Below, one piece after another: positions 33,355 to 40,676 of a DNA stretch of 64,000 bases. Origin of the DNA: Ostreiculturibacter nitratireducens (GTDB lineage: Bacteria; Pseudomonadota; Alphaproteobacteria; Rhodobacterales; Rhodobacteraceae); the NCBI RefSeq assembly GCF_032670585.1, contig NZ_JAVQHL010000003.1, positions 186,001-250,000 of the forward strand, given 5' to 3'. The position numbers and the translations under genes were made by a program. The notes under the pieces were generated by a model that was not told where the DNA came from, did not search any database, and saw only the letters and a program-made list of their open reading frames with translations. How positions within the stretch are numbered: position 1 is the first letter of the stretch; each line of letters opens with the position of its first letter.

Positions 33355-33582
33355 ATGAAAATCGACGACGGTCGCAAGACCTTGGCCACGCGCGCTGACC
33401 TCAAGCGCCTTGGCATCAACGTGAGTAATACAACCCTGCTGCGCTGGGAGGCCCGTGGGCGCTTTCCTCGGCGTATCAGGATGGCCGGGACCAGCGTTGC
33501 GTGGTTCCTGTCCGAGATCGAGGACTGGCTCGCTGACCGCGCCGCCGAGCGCGCCCGCACGCATTACGCAGACGCGGGGTAA
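33355..33582 (+). CDS. AlpA-like MerR-type HTH regulator
   Basis: A 75-residue DNA-binding protein. RADLKRLGINVSNTTLLRWE forms the helix-turn-helix, followed by the wing GRFPRRIRM and a C-terminal WFLSEIEDWLADR helix, the usual AlpA/excisionase layout. Such proteins act as excisionase or activator in satellites and prophages. A GGAGGA ribosome site lies about 7 bp before the ATG. It is followed after 6 bp by a second small protein of similar layout. Confidence 0.85.
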   Translation: MKIDDGRKTLATRADLKRLGINVSNTTLLRWEARGRFPRRIRMAGTSVAWFLSEIEDWLADRAAERARTHYADAG

Positions 33583-33588
33583 CCAGCC

Positions 33589-33795
33589 ATGAGGATCATC
33601 AAGAAAAGGGGCTACTGCCCGAAATGCCTCGAAGAACTGGGCATGCTGAACAGCCCGGATCACCTGCGTGTGCTCGAAGCCCAAGGCAAATTTCCTCGCC
33701 GGGTCGCGCCTCTCATGTGGGACGCGGACGAGGTTGACGACTGGCTTGAGCAAGTCACCGGCATCCGCCCCCAAAGGCCGGTCTGCGACTGCTGA
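33589..33795 (+). CDS. Small AlpA-like protein with CxxC motif
   Basis: A 68-residue protein read in the same operon, 6 bp after the AlpA-like gene. HLRVLEAQGKFPRRVAPLMW then DADEVDDWLEQ mirrors the wing and terminal helix of AlpA proteins. The N-terminus has CPKC and the C-terminus ends in VCDC, so a zinc-binding or redox site is possible. It may be a paralogous regulator or a partner of the first AlpA. Function unknown. Confidence 0.65.
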   Translation: MRIIKKRGYCPKCLEELGMLNSPDHLRVLEAQGKFPRRVAPLMWDADEVDDWLEQVTGIRPQRPVCDC

Positions 33796-33904
33796 CAACA
33801 TCATCGGTGGGGCGACAAGCGCCCTGCCACCCCGACACATCGCAGCCCGAACCAACGCGCCATTTGCGCGACCCGTGCTGCTGCACCTGCTGAAAGGATA
33901 CACC

Positions 33905-34864
33905 ATGACAGCCGAAATCGATGATTTCTTGACGCCAACACTTTGGGAAGACGGATGGCCAGATCGCATGACCGTCAAAGATCAGGACGAGTTCCTTTTC
34001 GCAATCTGGGGACCACAGGTGGGGGACGGCGCGAAGACTTATGCCTCGCTGTGCTTCCGCAAGAAGGGTTCAACCAGAATGGTTCAGGAGTTTGTGCAGA
34101 TTGACGACGACATGTGTGTGGTCGATCTATTGCGCCACTATAGTCGGCATGAATGGGATCAATACTTCGGCCCAAACACATACACGCGGAAAGATCGGAA
34201 AATCACCAGCGTTTCCCAAGAATGCTGGTTTGGCTGGTGCGACGTGGACAAGGCCGACCCGCTCGCCTTCAAGCCGAAGCCGTCAGTCGTCTGGGAGACG
34301 TCGCCGGGTCGAACGCAGGCTCTGTGGTTTTGGGATCGGCCGCATACGCCCAAGCTGGCGTCAGCCTATTCGAAGGCCCTGACCTATCGTCATGGCGGCG
34401 ACAAGGGCGGCAGCGCGCCGAACAAGCTGCTTCGGTTGCCGGGGTCATTCAACCACAAGCCGGATTACGACAAGCCGTTCATTCCACTGTTGAAGTTCGA
34501 CTCAAGCCCGATCAAGGCACGCCCCAAGCTGCTGACGGGTCAACATGGCGTCGGCGCGGCTGCACCCGAGGCACTGGACATGAACCCCCATGCGCATGAC
34601 CGACTCGCCGTCCTGAGGAAATACCGATCCAAGCTGGACACCTCGACGCGCCACCTGATCCGGCACAACCGCGTCAAGGCACCGGATCGATCCAGCCGGA
34701 TCTTCGCAATGGTCGCTGGCCTGCACGAGGCCGAGGCGTCGCTCGACGAGATCGCCAGCGTGATCTGGTCAAGCCCGTATTTCCGCGAAAAGCACGGCGA
34801 CGACCAGAACGCGCTGGAAACCGAGGTATCGCGCATCATCGCGCGAGTGGGAGGGGCGCAATGA
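33905..34864 (+). CDS. RepB-like DNA primase of the mobile element
   Basis: A 319-residue protein resembling the RepB/archaeo-eukaryotic-type primases of mobilisable plasmids and islands. Seen are WFGWCDVDKADPL with a likely metal-binding Asp pair (about residue 113), ETSPGRTQALWFWDRP (about residue 132), and the conserved LLRLPGSFNHKP (about residue 176). A helical C-terminal region has ASLDEIASVIWSSPYF. The ATG at 33905 is used; the open frame upstream is not homologous. The 3' end overlaps the ATPase gene by 4 bp (ATGA), so the two form a primase-helicase pair for autonomous replication of the excised element. Confidence 0.82.
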   Translation: MTAEIDDFLTPTLWEDGWPDRMTVKDQDEFLFAIWGPQVGDGAKTYASLCFRKKGSTRMVQEFVQIDDDMCVVDLLRHYSRHEWDQYFGPNTYTRKDRKITSVSQECWFGWCDVDKADPLAFKPKPSVVWETSPGRTQALWFWDRPHTPKLASAYSKALTYRHGGDKGGSAPNKLLRLPGSFNHKPDYDKPFIPLLKFDSSPIKARPKLLTGQHGVGAAAPEALDMNPHAHDRLAVLRKYRSKLDTSTRHLIRHNRVKAPDRSSRIFAMVAGLHEAEASLDEIASVIWSSPYFREKHGDDQNALETEVSRIIARVGGAQ

Positions 34865-35847
34865 CCTCCAAGAAGAAGGAACTGTTCGTTGATCTGAACA
34901 CCATCGATCCGAAGGAGGTCGAGTGGCTCTGGGAGCCGTTCATCCCGTTCAGCATGATAACGATCATGGAGGGCGACCCCGGCGTGGGCAAATCGTTCCT
35001 CGCCATGCAGCTTGCCGCGCAGATCAGCATCGGTGGCGAACTGCCCGAAGGTCAGAAGCTGGACCGTGGCCGGGTGCTATACCTCAGCGCCGAGGATGAC
35101 GCGGCCTACACGATCAGGCCGCGCATCGATGCGATGGGGGGCGATCCGTCGCGCATCCGCGTGCAGGGCGATTTCCTGTCGCTCGACGAGAAGGGGCTAA
35201 ACGCCCTCATGCGCGAGGTGAGGCGGAAGCCCCCGGACCTGCTGATCCTCGACCCCCTGTTCGCCTACGTGCCGAGTGGGCAGGACATGTATAAGCCGAA
35301 CGTGATCCGGCAGCTTCTGTCCTTCCTCAAGGATATCGCCGAAACCGGCGAGACGGCCGTGCTGATCATCCGGCACCTGACCAAGGCCAAGCACGACAAG
35401 GCCATCTATCGGGGTGGTGGGTCGATGGACGTGATCGGCGCGGCGCGGTCGGCGTTTCTGGTCTGCGAGCATCCGAACGACAGTTCGACCAAGCTGGTGG
35501 TTCACATCAAGCACAACATCGCGAAGCGCGGTCAAACCCAGAGCTACGAGATTTACGCCGATGACGGGGGCATGGCGACGTTGAACTGGCTGGGGCCGTC
35601 AGACATCACCATCGACGACCTGATTTCGTTCGAGGGTGGCAAGCCCCAGATGTCCGCGCTCGACGAGGCGATCCAGTTCCTGCGCGTGTTCCTCAAGAAT
35701 GGGCCAGAGGCAACGACCAAGGTCGAGAAGGAGGCAGCCGCGCGCGACATTTCCGAGAAGACGCTGGAACGCGCCCGGCGATCCTTGGGCGTGGTGTCGA
35801 AGAAGAAGGGCAAAGGCTGGGTCTTGTCGCTGCCAGACGAAGAGTGA
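34861..35847 (+). CDS. RepA-like AAA/RecA-fold ATPase (AAA_25 type)
   Basis: A 328-residue replication ATPase or helicase loader of the RepA group. Walker A is GDPGVGKSFLAMQLA (about residue 39), a RecA-like ALYLSAEDD-type element appears as VLYLSAEDDAAY, Walker B is PDLLILDPLFAYVPSG (about residue 125), and LIIRHLTKAKHDK carries the sensor His/Lys. A basic C-terminal helix-turn-helix-like tail follows (DISEKTLERARRSLGVV). It is coupled by a 4-bp overlap to the primase gene. Together they make a minimal replication module. Confidence 0.9.
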   Translation: MTSKKKELFVDLNTIDPKEVEWLWEPFIPFSMITIMEGDPGVGKSFLAMQLAAQISIGGELPEGQKLDRGRVLYLSAEDDAAYTIRPRIDAMGGDPSRIRVQGDFLSLDEKGLNALMREVRRKPPDLLILDPLFAYVPSGQDMYKPNVIRQLLSFLKDIAETGETAVLIIRHLTKAKHDKAIYRGGGSMDVIGAARSAFLVCEHPNDSSTKLVVHIKHNIAKRGQTQSYEIYADDGGMATLNWLGPSDITIDDLISFEGGKPQMSALDEAIQFLRVFLKNGPEATTKVEKEAAARDISEKTLERARRSLGVVSKKKGKGWVLSLPDEE

Positions 35848-36243
35848 CCACAGGTAGGATGTGAAGTGCGCCAAGAACGCCAACAGCGCCATCGTGTTTG
35901 TTGGCGCACTTCAACCCCTCAACATCGCCACGAACATGCATGACGGCCTTGGCGTTCTTGACGGTCTTGAAATCGGCTAGGGGCCGAAAATCTCGGCAGT
36001 ATGCATGACCCCTTGTCTGCCCATAGGGTGCGCGCCGTTAAAAAAAACGCCTCCCCCCATCCCCCTTGTGGTCGCCCTGTGACAGCGCCGCGCGGAACGC
36101 CTCGGACCGACCCGTTGACTATCTATCAGTCTGTCGGATGCGAGCCGGACCCAAATTGCCGTGTGTTTTCATGCGGTCCGCATTCCCGCTGGGTTTCGAC
36201 ATCGCGCGCCGGGTTCCACTCGGGTGGCAAACTGCTCGGGCGG
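35848..36243. other. Intergenic region after the replication genes
   Basis: About 400 bp with no convincing gene on either strand. It includes a pyrimidine-rich tract near 36,045-36,065 and several short GC-rich inverted segments, but no obvious iterons. Because it directly follows primase and ATPase genes it could hold the element's replication origin; this is a positional guess. Confidence 0.4.
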
Positions 36244-36474
36244 TCATTCTTGAACCCATCCCTTGCGGTGGTAGTGGCGCAGCACGATGGCGCGGTTGAA
36301 CAGGGGGAAGCCGACCCACAGGCCGTTGGCCGTGATCAGTGACAGGATCGCCCACAGGAACATGCCCTTGAACAGGTAATAGATTGGCCCGAACAGCAGG
36401 CACCAGAGGCGGTGCCAGTTTCCCAGGATGGTTTTCGTCTGGCCGTTGAAGGCCCATGTCGCGCGTATCGTCAT
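36244..36474 (-). CDS. DUF2628-like small membrane protein
   Basis: A 76-residue protein with two hydrophobic segments. LWCLLFGPIYYLFKGMFLWAI (described here in two halves: LWCLLFGPIYYL and FKGMFLWAI) is followed by GLWVGFPLFNRAIVLRHYHRKGW, the pattern of the DUF2628 family. The ATG at 36474 begins MTIRATWAFN. It stands alone on the minus strand within the element. Its role is unknown; similar small proteins are common in alphaproteobacterial mobile elements. Confidence 0.7.
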   Translation of the reverse strand: MTIRATWAFNGQTKTILGNWHRLWCLLFGPIYYLFKGMFLWAILSLITANGLWVGFPLFNRAIVLRHYHRKGWVQE

Positions 36475-36742
36475 TGCCGATTTCCTCGCTGGCTGGTTTC
36501 GATGCCAGCGCAATAAGATCGGGGGCTATCGCCCGTCAGGGTAATTCCCGTGCCATCGAGGAAGACCACAGGGGAAGCCATGTCGGTCCAGATGCCGGGA
36601 GGATCGCCGTGAGTGCGGCGCACAGCGCGCCAGCCGGGTTCACGGAGGGATCACCATGCGCGAAGCACGCCCCGGCGTTCCTGGCTCAATACAACGCCGC
36701 CGCGCGCGCGTTTCGCTCTCGATGCTCGGGGTTAGGTGCAGG
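36475..36742. other. Short intergenic gap in the element
   Basis: About 270 bp between two minus-strand genes. A plus-strand ATG at 36656 has a fair Shine-Dalgarno, but its translation is basic and low in structure and is antisense to the GIY-YIG gene, so I do not call it. Nothing else is evident. Confidence 0.4.
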
Positions 36743-37126
36743 TCATTCCGAGTTGCACACCGGCAAGCCGCCATGCGCCTCGACATGCTCCCAGATCAGC
36801 CGTCGCTCGGCATAAGCGATGTAAGGATGCAGGATTTTCGGCTTGGGGTCGATGCCGTCAGGCAGGTGCACCGAAACGAACAGGCCAGTCATGTCACCAT
36901 CGAACACGCCATGGAACGTGACGCCCCCGGCATGGCCTTTCTGCCCGGTGGTCGCTGACCTGTGGAACGTCCGTATCCTGTGCCGTATCCCCTTCGCACC
37001 CCATGTCCGACCGATGTAAACGGTGTTGCCCGGTTCGCTACGCGCGATCAGATACACGCCTGCACGGTCAGGCAGGCTTGCACGGTCGGTCCACGCGACG
37101 GGATGGGACAGCACCAGTTCCACCAA
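36743..37126 (-). CDS. GIY-YIG nuclease-fold protein
   Basis: A 127-residue protein with the GIY-YIG core: RAGVYLIA (GVY, about residue 23) and NTVYIGRTWG (YIG, about residue 35), then the catalytic-type Arg in RHRIRTFHRSA and Glu in YAERRLIWEH. Only this domain plus a short N-terminal extension is present. Stand-alone GIY-YIG proteins occur in mobile elements as endonucleases or repair-like factors. It is not adjacent to the GHKL/methyltransferase pair but lies about 1 kb away in the same element, so it is the only nuclease-fold candidate there. A role in restriction would be speculative. Confidence 0.78.
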   Translation of the reverse strand: MVELVLSHPVAWTDRASLPDRAGVYLIARSEPGNTVYIGRTWGAKGIRHRIRTFHRSATTGQKGHAGGVTFHGVFDGDMTGLFVSVHLPDGIDPKPKILHPYIAYAERRLIWEHVEAHGGLPVCNSE

Positions 37127-37165
37127 ACCCCGATCTGCGAGCGCCCTCGCAATTGACTGGTGATC

Positions 37166-37310
37166 GGGGTGTTGGAAATCCGCTCTGACACGGACCCTGT
37201 GCCTTTAGCCGGGCGGCCTGTTGTATAACACAGGCACCCCGACCATAGGTCAAAGGTGTTCAGCCGGTTGCCCGGCCTAGTCAGAGAGGGGTTTCCACGC
37301 CCCAACACGG
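37166..37310 (+). ncRNA. Candidate structured RNA, about 145 nt
   Basis: No convincing gene lies here, but the sequence folds into nested helices. The basal stem has three parts: 37169-37173 with 37304-37308 (GTGTT/AACAC), 37174-37181 with 37289-37296 (GGAAATCC/GGGTTTCC, including one G-U pair on the plus strand), and 37183-37189 with 37280-37286 (CTCTGAC/GTCAGAG). Inside are 37208-37214 with 37270-37276 (GCCGGGC/GCCCGGC), a hairpin 37216-37221/37230-37235 (GCCTGT/ACAGGC) and a small hairpin 37241-37251 (GACC-ATA-GGTC). All helices are compatible. The G-U pair favours a plus-strand RNA. It precedes the small conserved-looking gene at 37438. It may be an independent ncRNA or a 5' leader. Confidence 0.5.
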
Positions 37311-37437
37311 CTGCGTCTGCCGCGTCGAGATCAGTCATAGCAGCAGATCGAGAAAAGCTAAAGATGTTCTGGGGTTATCCCTGACACGCTGCCAGCCTTC
37401 GTCTTATCGATCTTCATCAGCAACTTAGGAGATCGAC

Positions 37438-37644
37438 ATGACCGATATCGTGACGCTCAAGGCCATCTGCGACGAACTCAAGATCGACCCGCGCGAGGCC
37501 CGCGAACGCCTGCGCGCCGCCGCCAGCGACGCCAAGGCGAACCCTGAACTAGCGAAGGCGAGGAAGCCGCGCACCCCGTGGCAGTGGGTGAAGGGGTCCG
37601 CAGCCGAGAAGGAGGCGAGGCGGACGCTGCAACCTAAACCGTAG
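37438..37644 (+). CDS. Small hypothetical protein (68 aa)
   Basis: A 68-residue protein with a strong ribosome site (AGGAG, 6 bp spacing). LKAICDELKIDPREARERLRAA looks like a compact helix-turn-helix or DNA-binding helix pair, followed by a lysine-rich segment and PRTPWQWVKGS. The sequence has the look of a widespread small alphaproteobacterial protein, but I cannot name a family. It is followed by an intrinsic terminator at 37686 and preceded by the structured RNA candidate, so it appears to be a self-contained unit. Confidence 0.72.
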   Translation: MTDIVTLKAICDELKIDPREARERLRAAASDAKANPELAKARKPRTPWQWVKGSAAEKEARRTLQPKP

Positions 37645-37685
37645 ACGCACACAAAAGCGAAGACGACCAGGATCAAGGCAGAGTG

Positions 37686-37711
37686 CGCGGCATCATCGAT
37701 GCCGCGTTTTT
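37686..37711 (+). terminator. Intrinsic terminator after the 68-aa gene
   Basis: A 9-bp perfect stem CGCGGCATC / GATGCCGCG with a 3-nt loop, immediately followed by TTTTT. A textbook rho-independent terminator 42 bp past the stop of the small gene at 37438. It isolates the cargo operon that follows. Confidence 0.85.
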
Positions 37712-37947
37712 GTTAGCCTCATCAAGCGTACTCCACAAAGAATCACCGTAATCTGCGCAACTCTTCCGAACAGTATCGCCCGAAAAAATCTCACCCAGAG
37801 GTTCTTTTCCGAGGCATCATGGGGCCAAGAGAGCCATTTTAGCAGACACATCTGGCGGTAAAACAGGCTGTCTTTGCTGGCATGAGGGCAACATTTTCAG
37901 CAACTTATCGATACTCTGGGCGAACAGGGGAGACCGCATCATAATCA

Positions 37948-38004
37948 CAGTATTCGTAAAATACTGCGTCAGTCCTTGACCCATGAAGGTCGAGACAGTA
38001 TCTA
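37948..38004 (+). promoter_or_regulatory. Promoter and operator of the GHKL cargo operon
   Basis: A sigma70-like promoter: TTGACC at 37976-37981, 17-bp spacer, TATCTA at 37999-38004. Ten bases before the -35 is a perfect palindrome CAGTATT-CGTAA-AATACTG (37948-37966), a likely binding site for a dimeric regulator. GAGGAG at 38021 lies 9 bp before the ATG of the first gene. The operon therefore has its own control, separated from upstream genes by a terminator. Confidence 0.6.
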
Positions 38005-38035
38005 CCAGATCAGCGACGTTGAGGAGCGCACTGTC

Positions 38036-38257
38036 ATGACCGAGAAACACGACAAATTTCGGGAGCTCGCCGAGGGGCGTACCAACAAGGCCCTTGAGGC
38101 AATTGTCCGCATCGGTAAGCTATCCAATCGCCAGCTCTATGAGTGGGACGACGCCGAAATTCGCAAGATCGTAAAGGCGCTTCGGGACGCGGTGTCAGAC
38201 GTGGAGAGCAGATTTGCTGCGCCGAAAGGGGCTAAAGAAAACAAATTCAAGCTGTAG
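38036..38257 (+). CDS. Small protein upstream of GHKL ATPase (73 aa)
   Basis: A 73-residue charged helical protein: FRELAEGRTNKALEAIVRIG, LSNRQLYEWDDAEI and a terminal helix EIRKIVKALRDAV. It ends 10 bp before the GHKL ATPase gene and shares its promoter and strong Shine-Dalgarno, so it is a dedicated partner. It could be an antitoxin-like, sensor or adaptor subunit. I do not recognise a named domain. The start is clear: ATG with GAGGAG 9 bp upstream. Confidence 0.75.
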   Translation: MTEKHDKFRELAEGRTNKALEAIVRIGKLSNRQLYEWDDAEIRKIVKALRDAVSDVESRFAAPKGAKENKFKL

Positions 38258-38267
38258 TGGTGATGAC

Positions 38268-40676
38268 ATGATTGATCCCAAAGAACTCTGCCTCCAACTG
38301 ATTTCCGCCGACAAGGAAGAGCAAGTGGTCGCCCTACTTGAGGAGGCGGGGTTCTGGGACAATCATGACTGTTGGCGCGACTTGGGCGACATGGAGAACA
38401 ACTTCTCGACTGCTGGCGCTCAGCAGTCCGACCCCGTGGCCGCTTTGGTCGAAAAGCTTGTGAACGCCGCAGATGCTCGACTCATGAACGAGTGTTTGGT
38501 TGCAGGAATTGATCCGCAGGGCCCCGCCGCCCCACCCTCGGTGCGCTACGCAGTAGCGCAACTCATCCAGAAGTCGGCGCATCCTGAAAACGAGACGAAT
38601 GGTCTGATCGAGAACATGACCAGGGAAGAAAGAACTACCCTGGCCAGGGGGATCACGCTCGCTGCAACTGGTCTCAAAGGCCGCCCCTCAATTACCATCG
38701 TCGATGAAGGTGAAGGACAGACACCAGAGCGAGTGCCACACACGTTCCTGTCACTCAATAAGTCAAACAAGCTACGGGTGCCATTCGTCCAGGGGCGCTT
38801 CAACATGGGTGGCACTGGTGCTTTGCGGTTCTGCGGAGACCGCCGAATGCAGCTCATCGTAACCCGCAGGAACCCCGCAATCGTCTCGGGAGATGAAAAC
38901 GAGGCTGGTCTTTGGAGCTTCACTGTGGTTCGCCGGGAGACACCAACCACGGGCGAACGCAATAGCGTCTACCGCTACCTTGCCCCCATCAATGCAGACG
39001 CAGAGAGACACGGCGGGGTTCTTCGATTTGCGGCCGATACCCTTCAGGTGAAGCCAGACGGCAACAAAGCTTATGAAAAACCGCTGACATTCGGCTCGCT
39101 CGTCAAGCTCTACGAATACAAATTCTCTGGAACCTCCAATATTCTCATGAGCGATGGCCTCCTTCGCCAGGTAGATGTGCGCCTCCCGAGTCCGGCCTTG
39201 CCCATCATGTTTCATGAATGCAGAGACTACTCCGGCAATGAAGGTAGCTTCTCCAACCCTAGCACGGGGCTTTCGGTCCGCTTGTCTGACAACCGTGCGG
39301 GCAACCTTGCTGATGGGTTCCCGTATGACGAAAGCATGACGGTGGACGGGCAGGAGTTCACCATTCGATATTTCGGCTTCAAAGATGGTAAGGCCAAGAC
39401 TTATCTCAACAAATCGGAAGGTGTCCTGTTTGTTGTGAACGGGCAGACGCAGGGCGTTCTTCATTCACGTTTCTTCACGCGCAAGGGCATCAACTTCAGC
39501 TATGTCTCTGACTCGCTGCTTGCGCGCGTAGATTGTTCGAAGATTGACCAGTGGGCTCATGAAGAACTCTTCATGAATACACGGGAGGCGCTGGCTGACT
39601 CCGAGTTTCGCCGAAAGGTCGAAGGCGCACTTCAAAAAAAGGTTGGCGAAAACGCGGCGTTGAAAGAGTTCAATCATCAGCGTCGTGCGGAAAAGATCAA
39701 GGAAAAGGTAAAGGATGACAAGACTCTTGAGGACGTGCTCAAGAGCGTCATGAAGAAGTCACCGACGCTGAGTGCTCTTTTTCTCACTGGTGACCGACTT
39801 ACTGATCTGACTGCCACGGCTCCCTCTGGATCACAGCCGGAATTTGAAGGTGAAGAGTTCCCGACTTACTTCAGATTTCGGAAAATGAACTACGGGGAAG
39901 TGAAAAAGCGCAACTGTGAGGAGGGTCGCGAAGTTCGCCTTACCTTCGAAACCGATGCCGAGAACAATTACTTTGGGCGTGCCAAAGAAAAGGGCCGTTA
40001 TGGTGTTCTGAAGGTTGATGAAAATGGCAATGAGACCGTCATCCCAAACCACTCAATGAGCTTGCATAACGGAACGGCAAGTCTAAAGCTCGAGCTACCT
40101 GATGCAAAGGCCGGAGATGTCGTCAACCTCAAGATCCTTGTTACCGACAACAGCAGACTGGAGCCGTTCACAAACTTTGCAGAGATCACCGTTGTCCCAT
40201 TCGTTGATCGTGAAGGAAAGCAAGGAAAGCGACGCGATGCTCCTTCCAAGAAATCCGGCGACGACAGCCTCATCCCATCTGGTCTAACACTTCCTCATGT
40301 GCAGTGGGTTGAGCGCGACGAGTGGGACGCATATGGCTTCGACAAATTCTCTGCCTTGAAGGTCATCCAAGCAGAGGACGGAAGTGACCAGAAGCACAGG
40401 TCTTTCGACTTCTTCATCAACGCCGAGAATATATATTTTCAAAAGGAACTTGAACGCGCGAAAGGCACGGAAGATTTGCTTCGCGAGCAATTCAAAATCG
40501 GTATAGTCTTGGTGGGTCTTGCTCTTATCCATGAGGCGGGCAAGGATAAAGATGGTGAAGAAATCGCGGAACTAGTCGCCTATTCGACACGCGCCATGTC
40601 AATGATGCTGATCCCCATGATTAACTTCCTGGGCGACTTGGACCCCAGCGAACTGAACGCCGAGGTCGCAGCTTAA
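38268..40676 (+). CDS. GHKL-type ATPase (MutL/MORC/Hsp90-like), candidate defence effector
   Basis: An 802-residue protein with an N-terminal GHKL ATP-binding fold. The N-box is VEKLVNAADA (residues 61-70), with the Asn that normally binds Mg-ATP. The G1 motif is IVDEGEG (D146-x-G148-x-G150). The ATP-lid glycine motif is QGRFNMGGTGAL (from residue 175). After the transducer-like middle part comes a long charged helical stretch (about residues 460-505, coiled-coil prone), a beta-rich domain and a helical C-terminus. No nuclease or helicase motif is visible. The ATG at 38268 follows the 73-aa gene by 10 bp. GC is lower than in chromosomal genes. Its end overlaps the convergent methyltransferase stop by 4 bp. 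GHKL ATPases of this kind occur in restriction-modification-like operons, which is the best working idea here. Confidence 0.82.
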   Translation: MIDPKELCLQLISADKEEQVVALLEEAGFWDNHDCWRDLGDMENNFSTAGAQQSDPVAALVEKLVNAADARLMNECLVAGIDPQGPAAPPSVRYAVAQLIQKSAHPENETNGLIENMTREERTTLARGITLAATGLKGRPSITIVDEGEGQTPERVPHTFLSLNKSNKLRVPFVQGRFNMGGTGALRFCGDRRMQLIVTRRNPAIVSGDENEAGLWSFTVVRRETPTTGERNSVYRYLAPINADAERHGGVLRFAADTLQVKPDGNKAYEKPLTFGSLVKLYEYKFSGTSNILMSDGLLRQVDVRLPSPALPIMFHECRDYSGNEGSFSNPSTGLSVRLSDNRAGNLADGFPYDESMTVDGQEFTIRYFGFKDGKAKTYLNKSEGVLFVVNGQTQGVLHSRFFTRKGINFSYVSDSLLARVDCSKIDQWAHEELFMNTREALADSEFRRKVEGALQKKVGENAALKEFNHQRRAEKIKEKVKDDKTLEDVLKSVMKKSPTLSALFLTGDRLTDLTATAPSGSQPEFEGEEFPTYFRFRKMNYGEVKKRNCEEGREVRLTFETDAENNYFGRAKEKGRYGVLKVDENGNETVIPNHSMSLHNGTASLKLELPDAKAGDVVNLKILVTDNSRLEPFTNFAEITVVPFVDREGKQGKRRDAPSKKSGDDSLIPSGLTLPHVQWVERDEWDAYGFDKFSALKVIQAEDGSDQKHRSFDFFINAENIYFQKELERAKGTEDLLREQFKIGIVLVGLALIHEAGKDKDGEEIAELVAYSTRAMSMMLIPMINFLGDLDPSELNAEVAA

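Larger units (their letters stand above)
37673..38050 (-). pseudogene. Possible broken minus-strand ORF
   Basis: Two open stretches of 77 and about 47 codons lie in the same frame separated by a single TGA at about 37,817. The first (GHDSALLNVADLVDTVSTF, then SPLFAQSIDKLLKML) and the second (PLGEIFSGDTVRKSCADYG) both look protein-like. However, the region also holds the terminator of the 68-aa gene and the promoter of the GHKL operon, so it may be chance. Low confidence. Confidence 0.22.

Noticed and set aside
36001..36342. A 113-codon plus-strand ORF after the replication genes
   Set aside because: No motif, and it overlaps the DUF2628-like gene on the opposite strand.
36456..36958. Plus-strand ORFs opposite the GIY-YIG gene
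   Set aside because: Despite one fair Shine-Dalgarno at 36656, the translations are Arg-rich and lack domain features; the minus-strand gene has a recognisable fold.
37048..37338. A 96-codon minus-strand ORF
   Set aside because: Odd composition (Trp/Cys clusters), overlaps the GIY-YIG start region and lies across the structured RNA candidate; the helices explain the sequence better.
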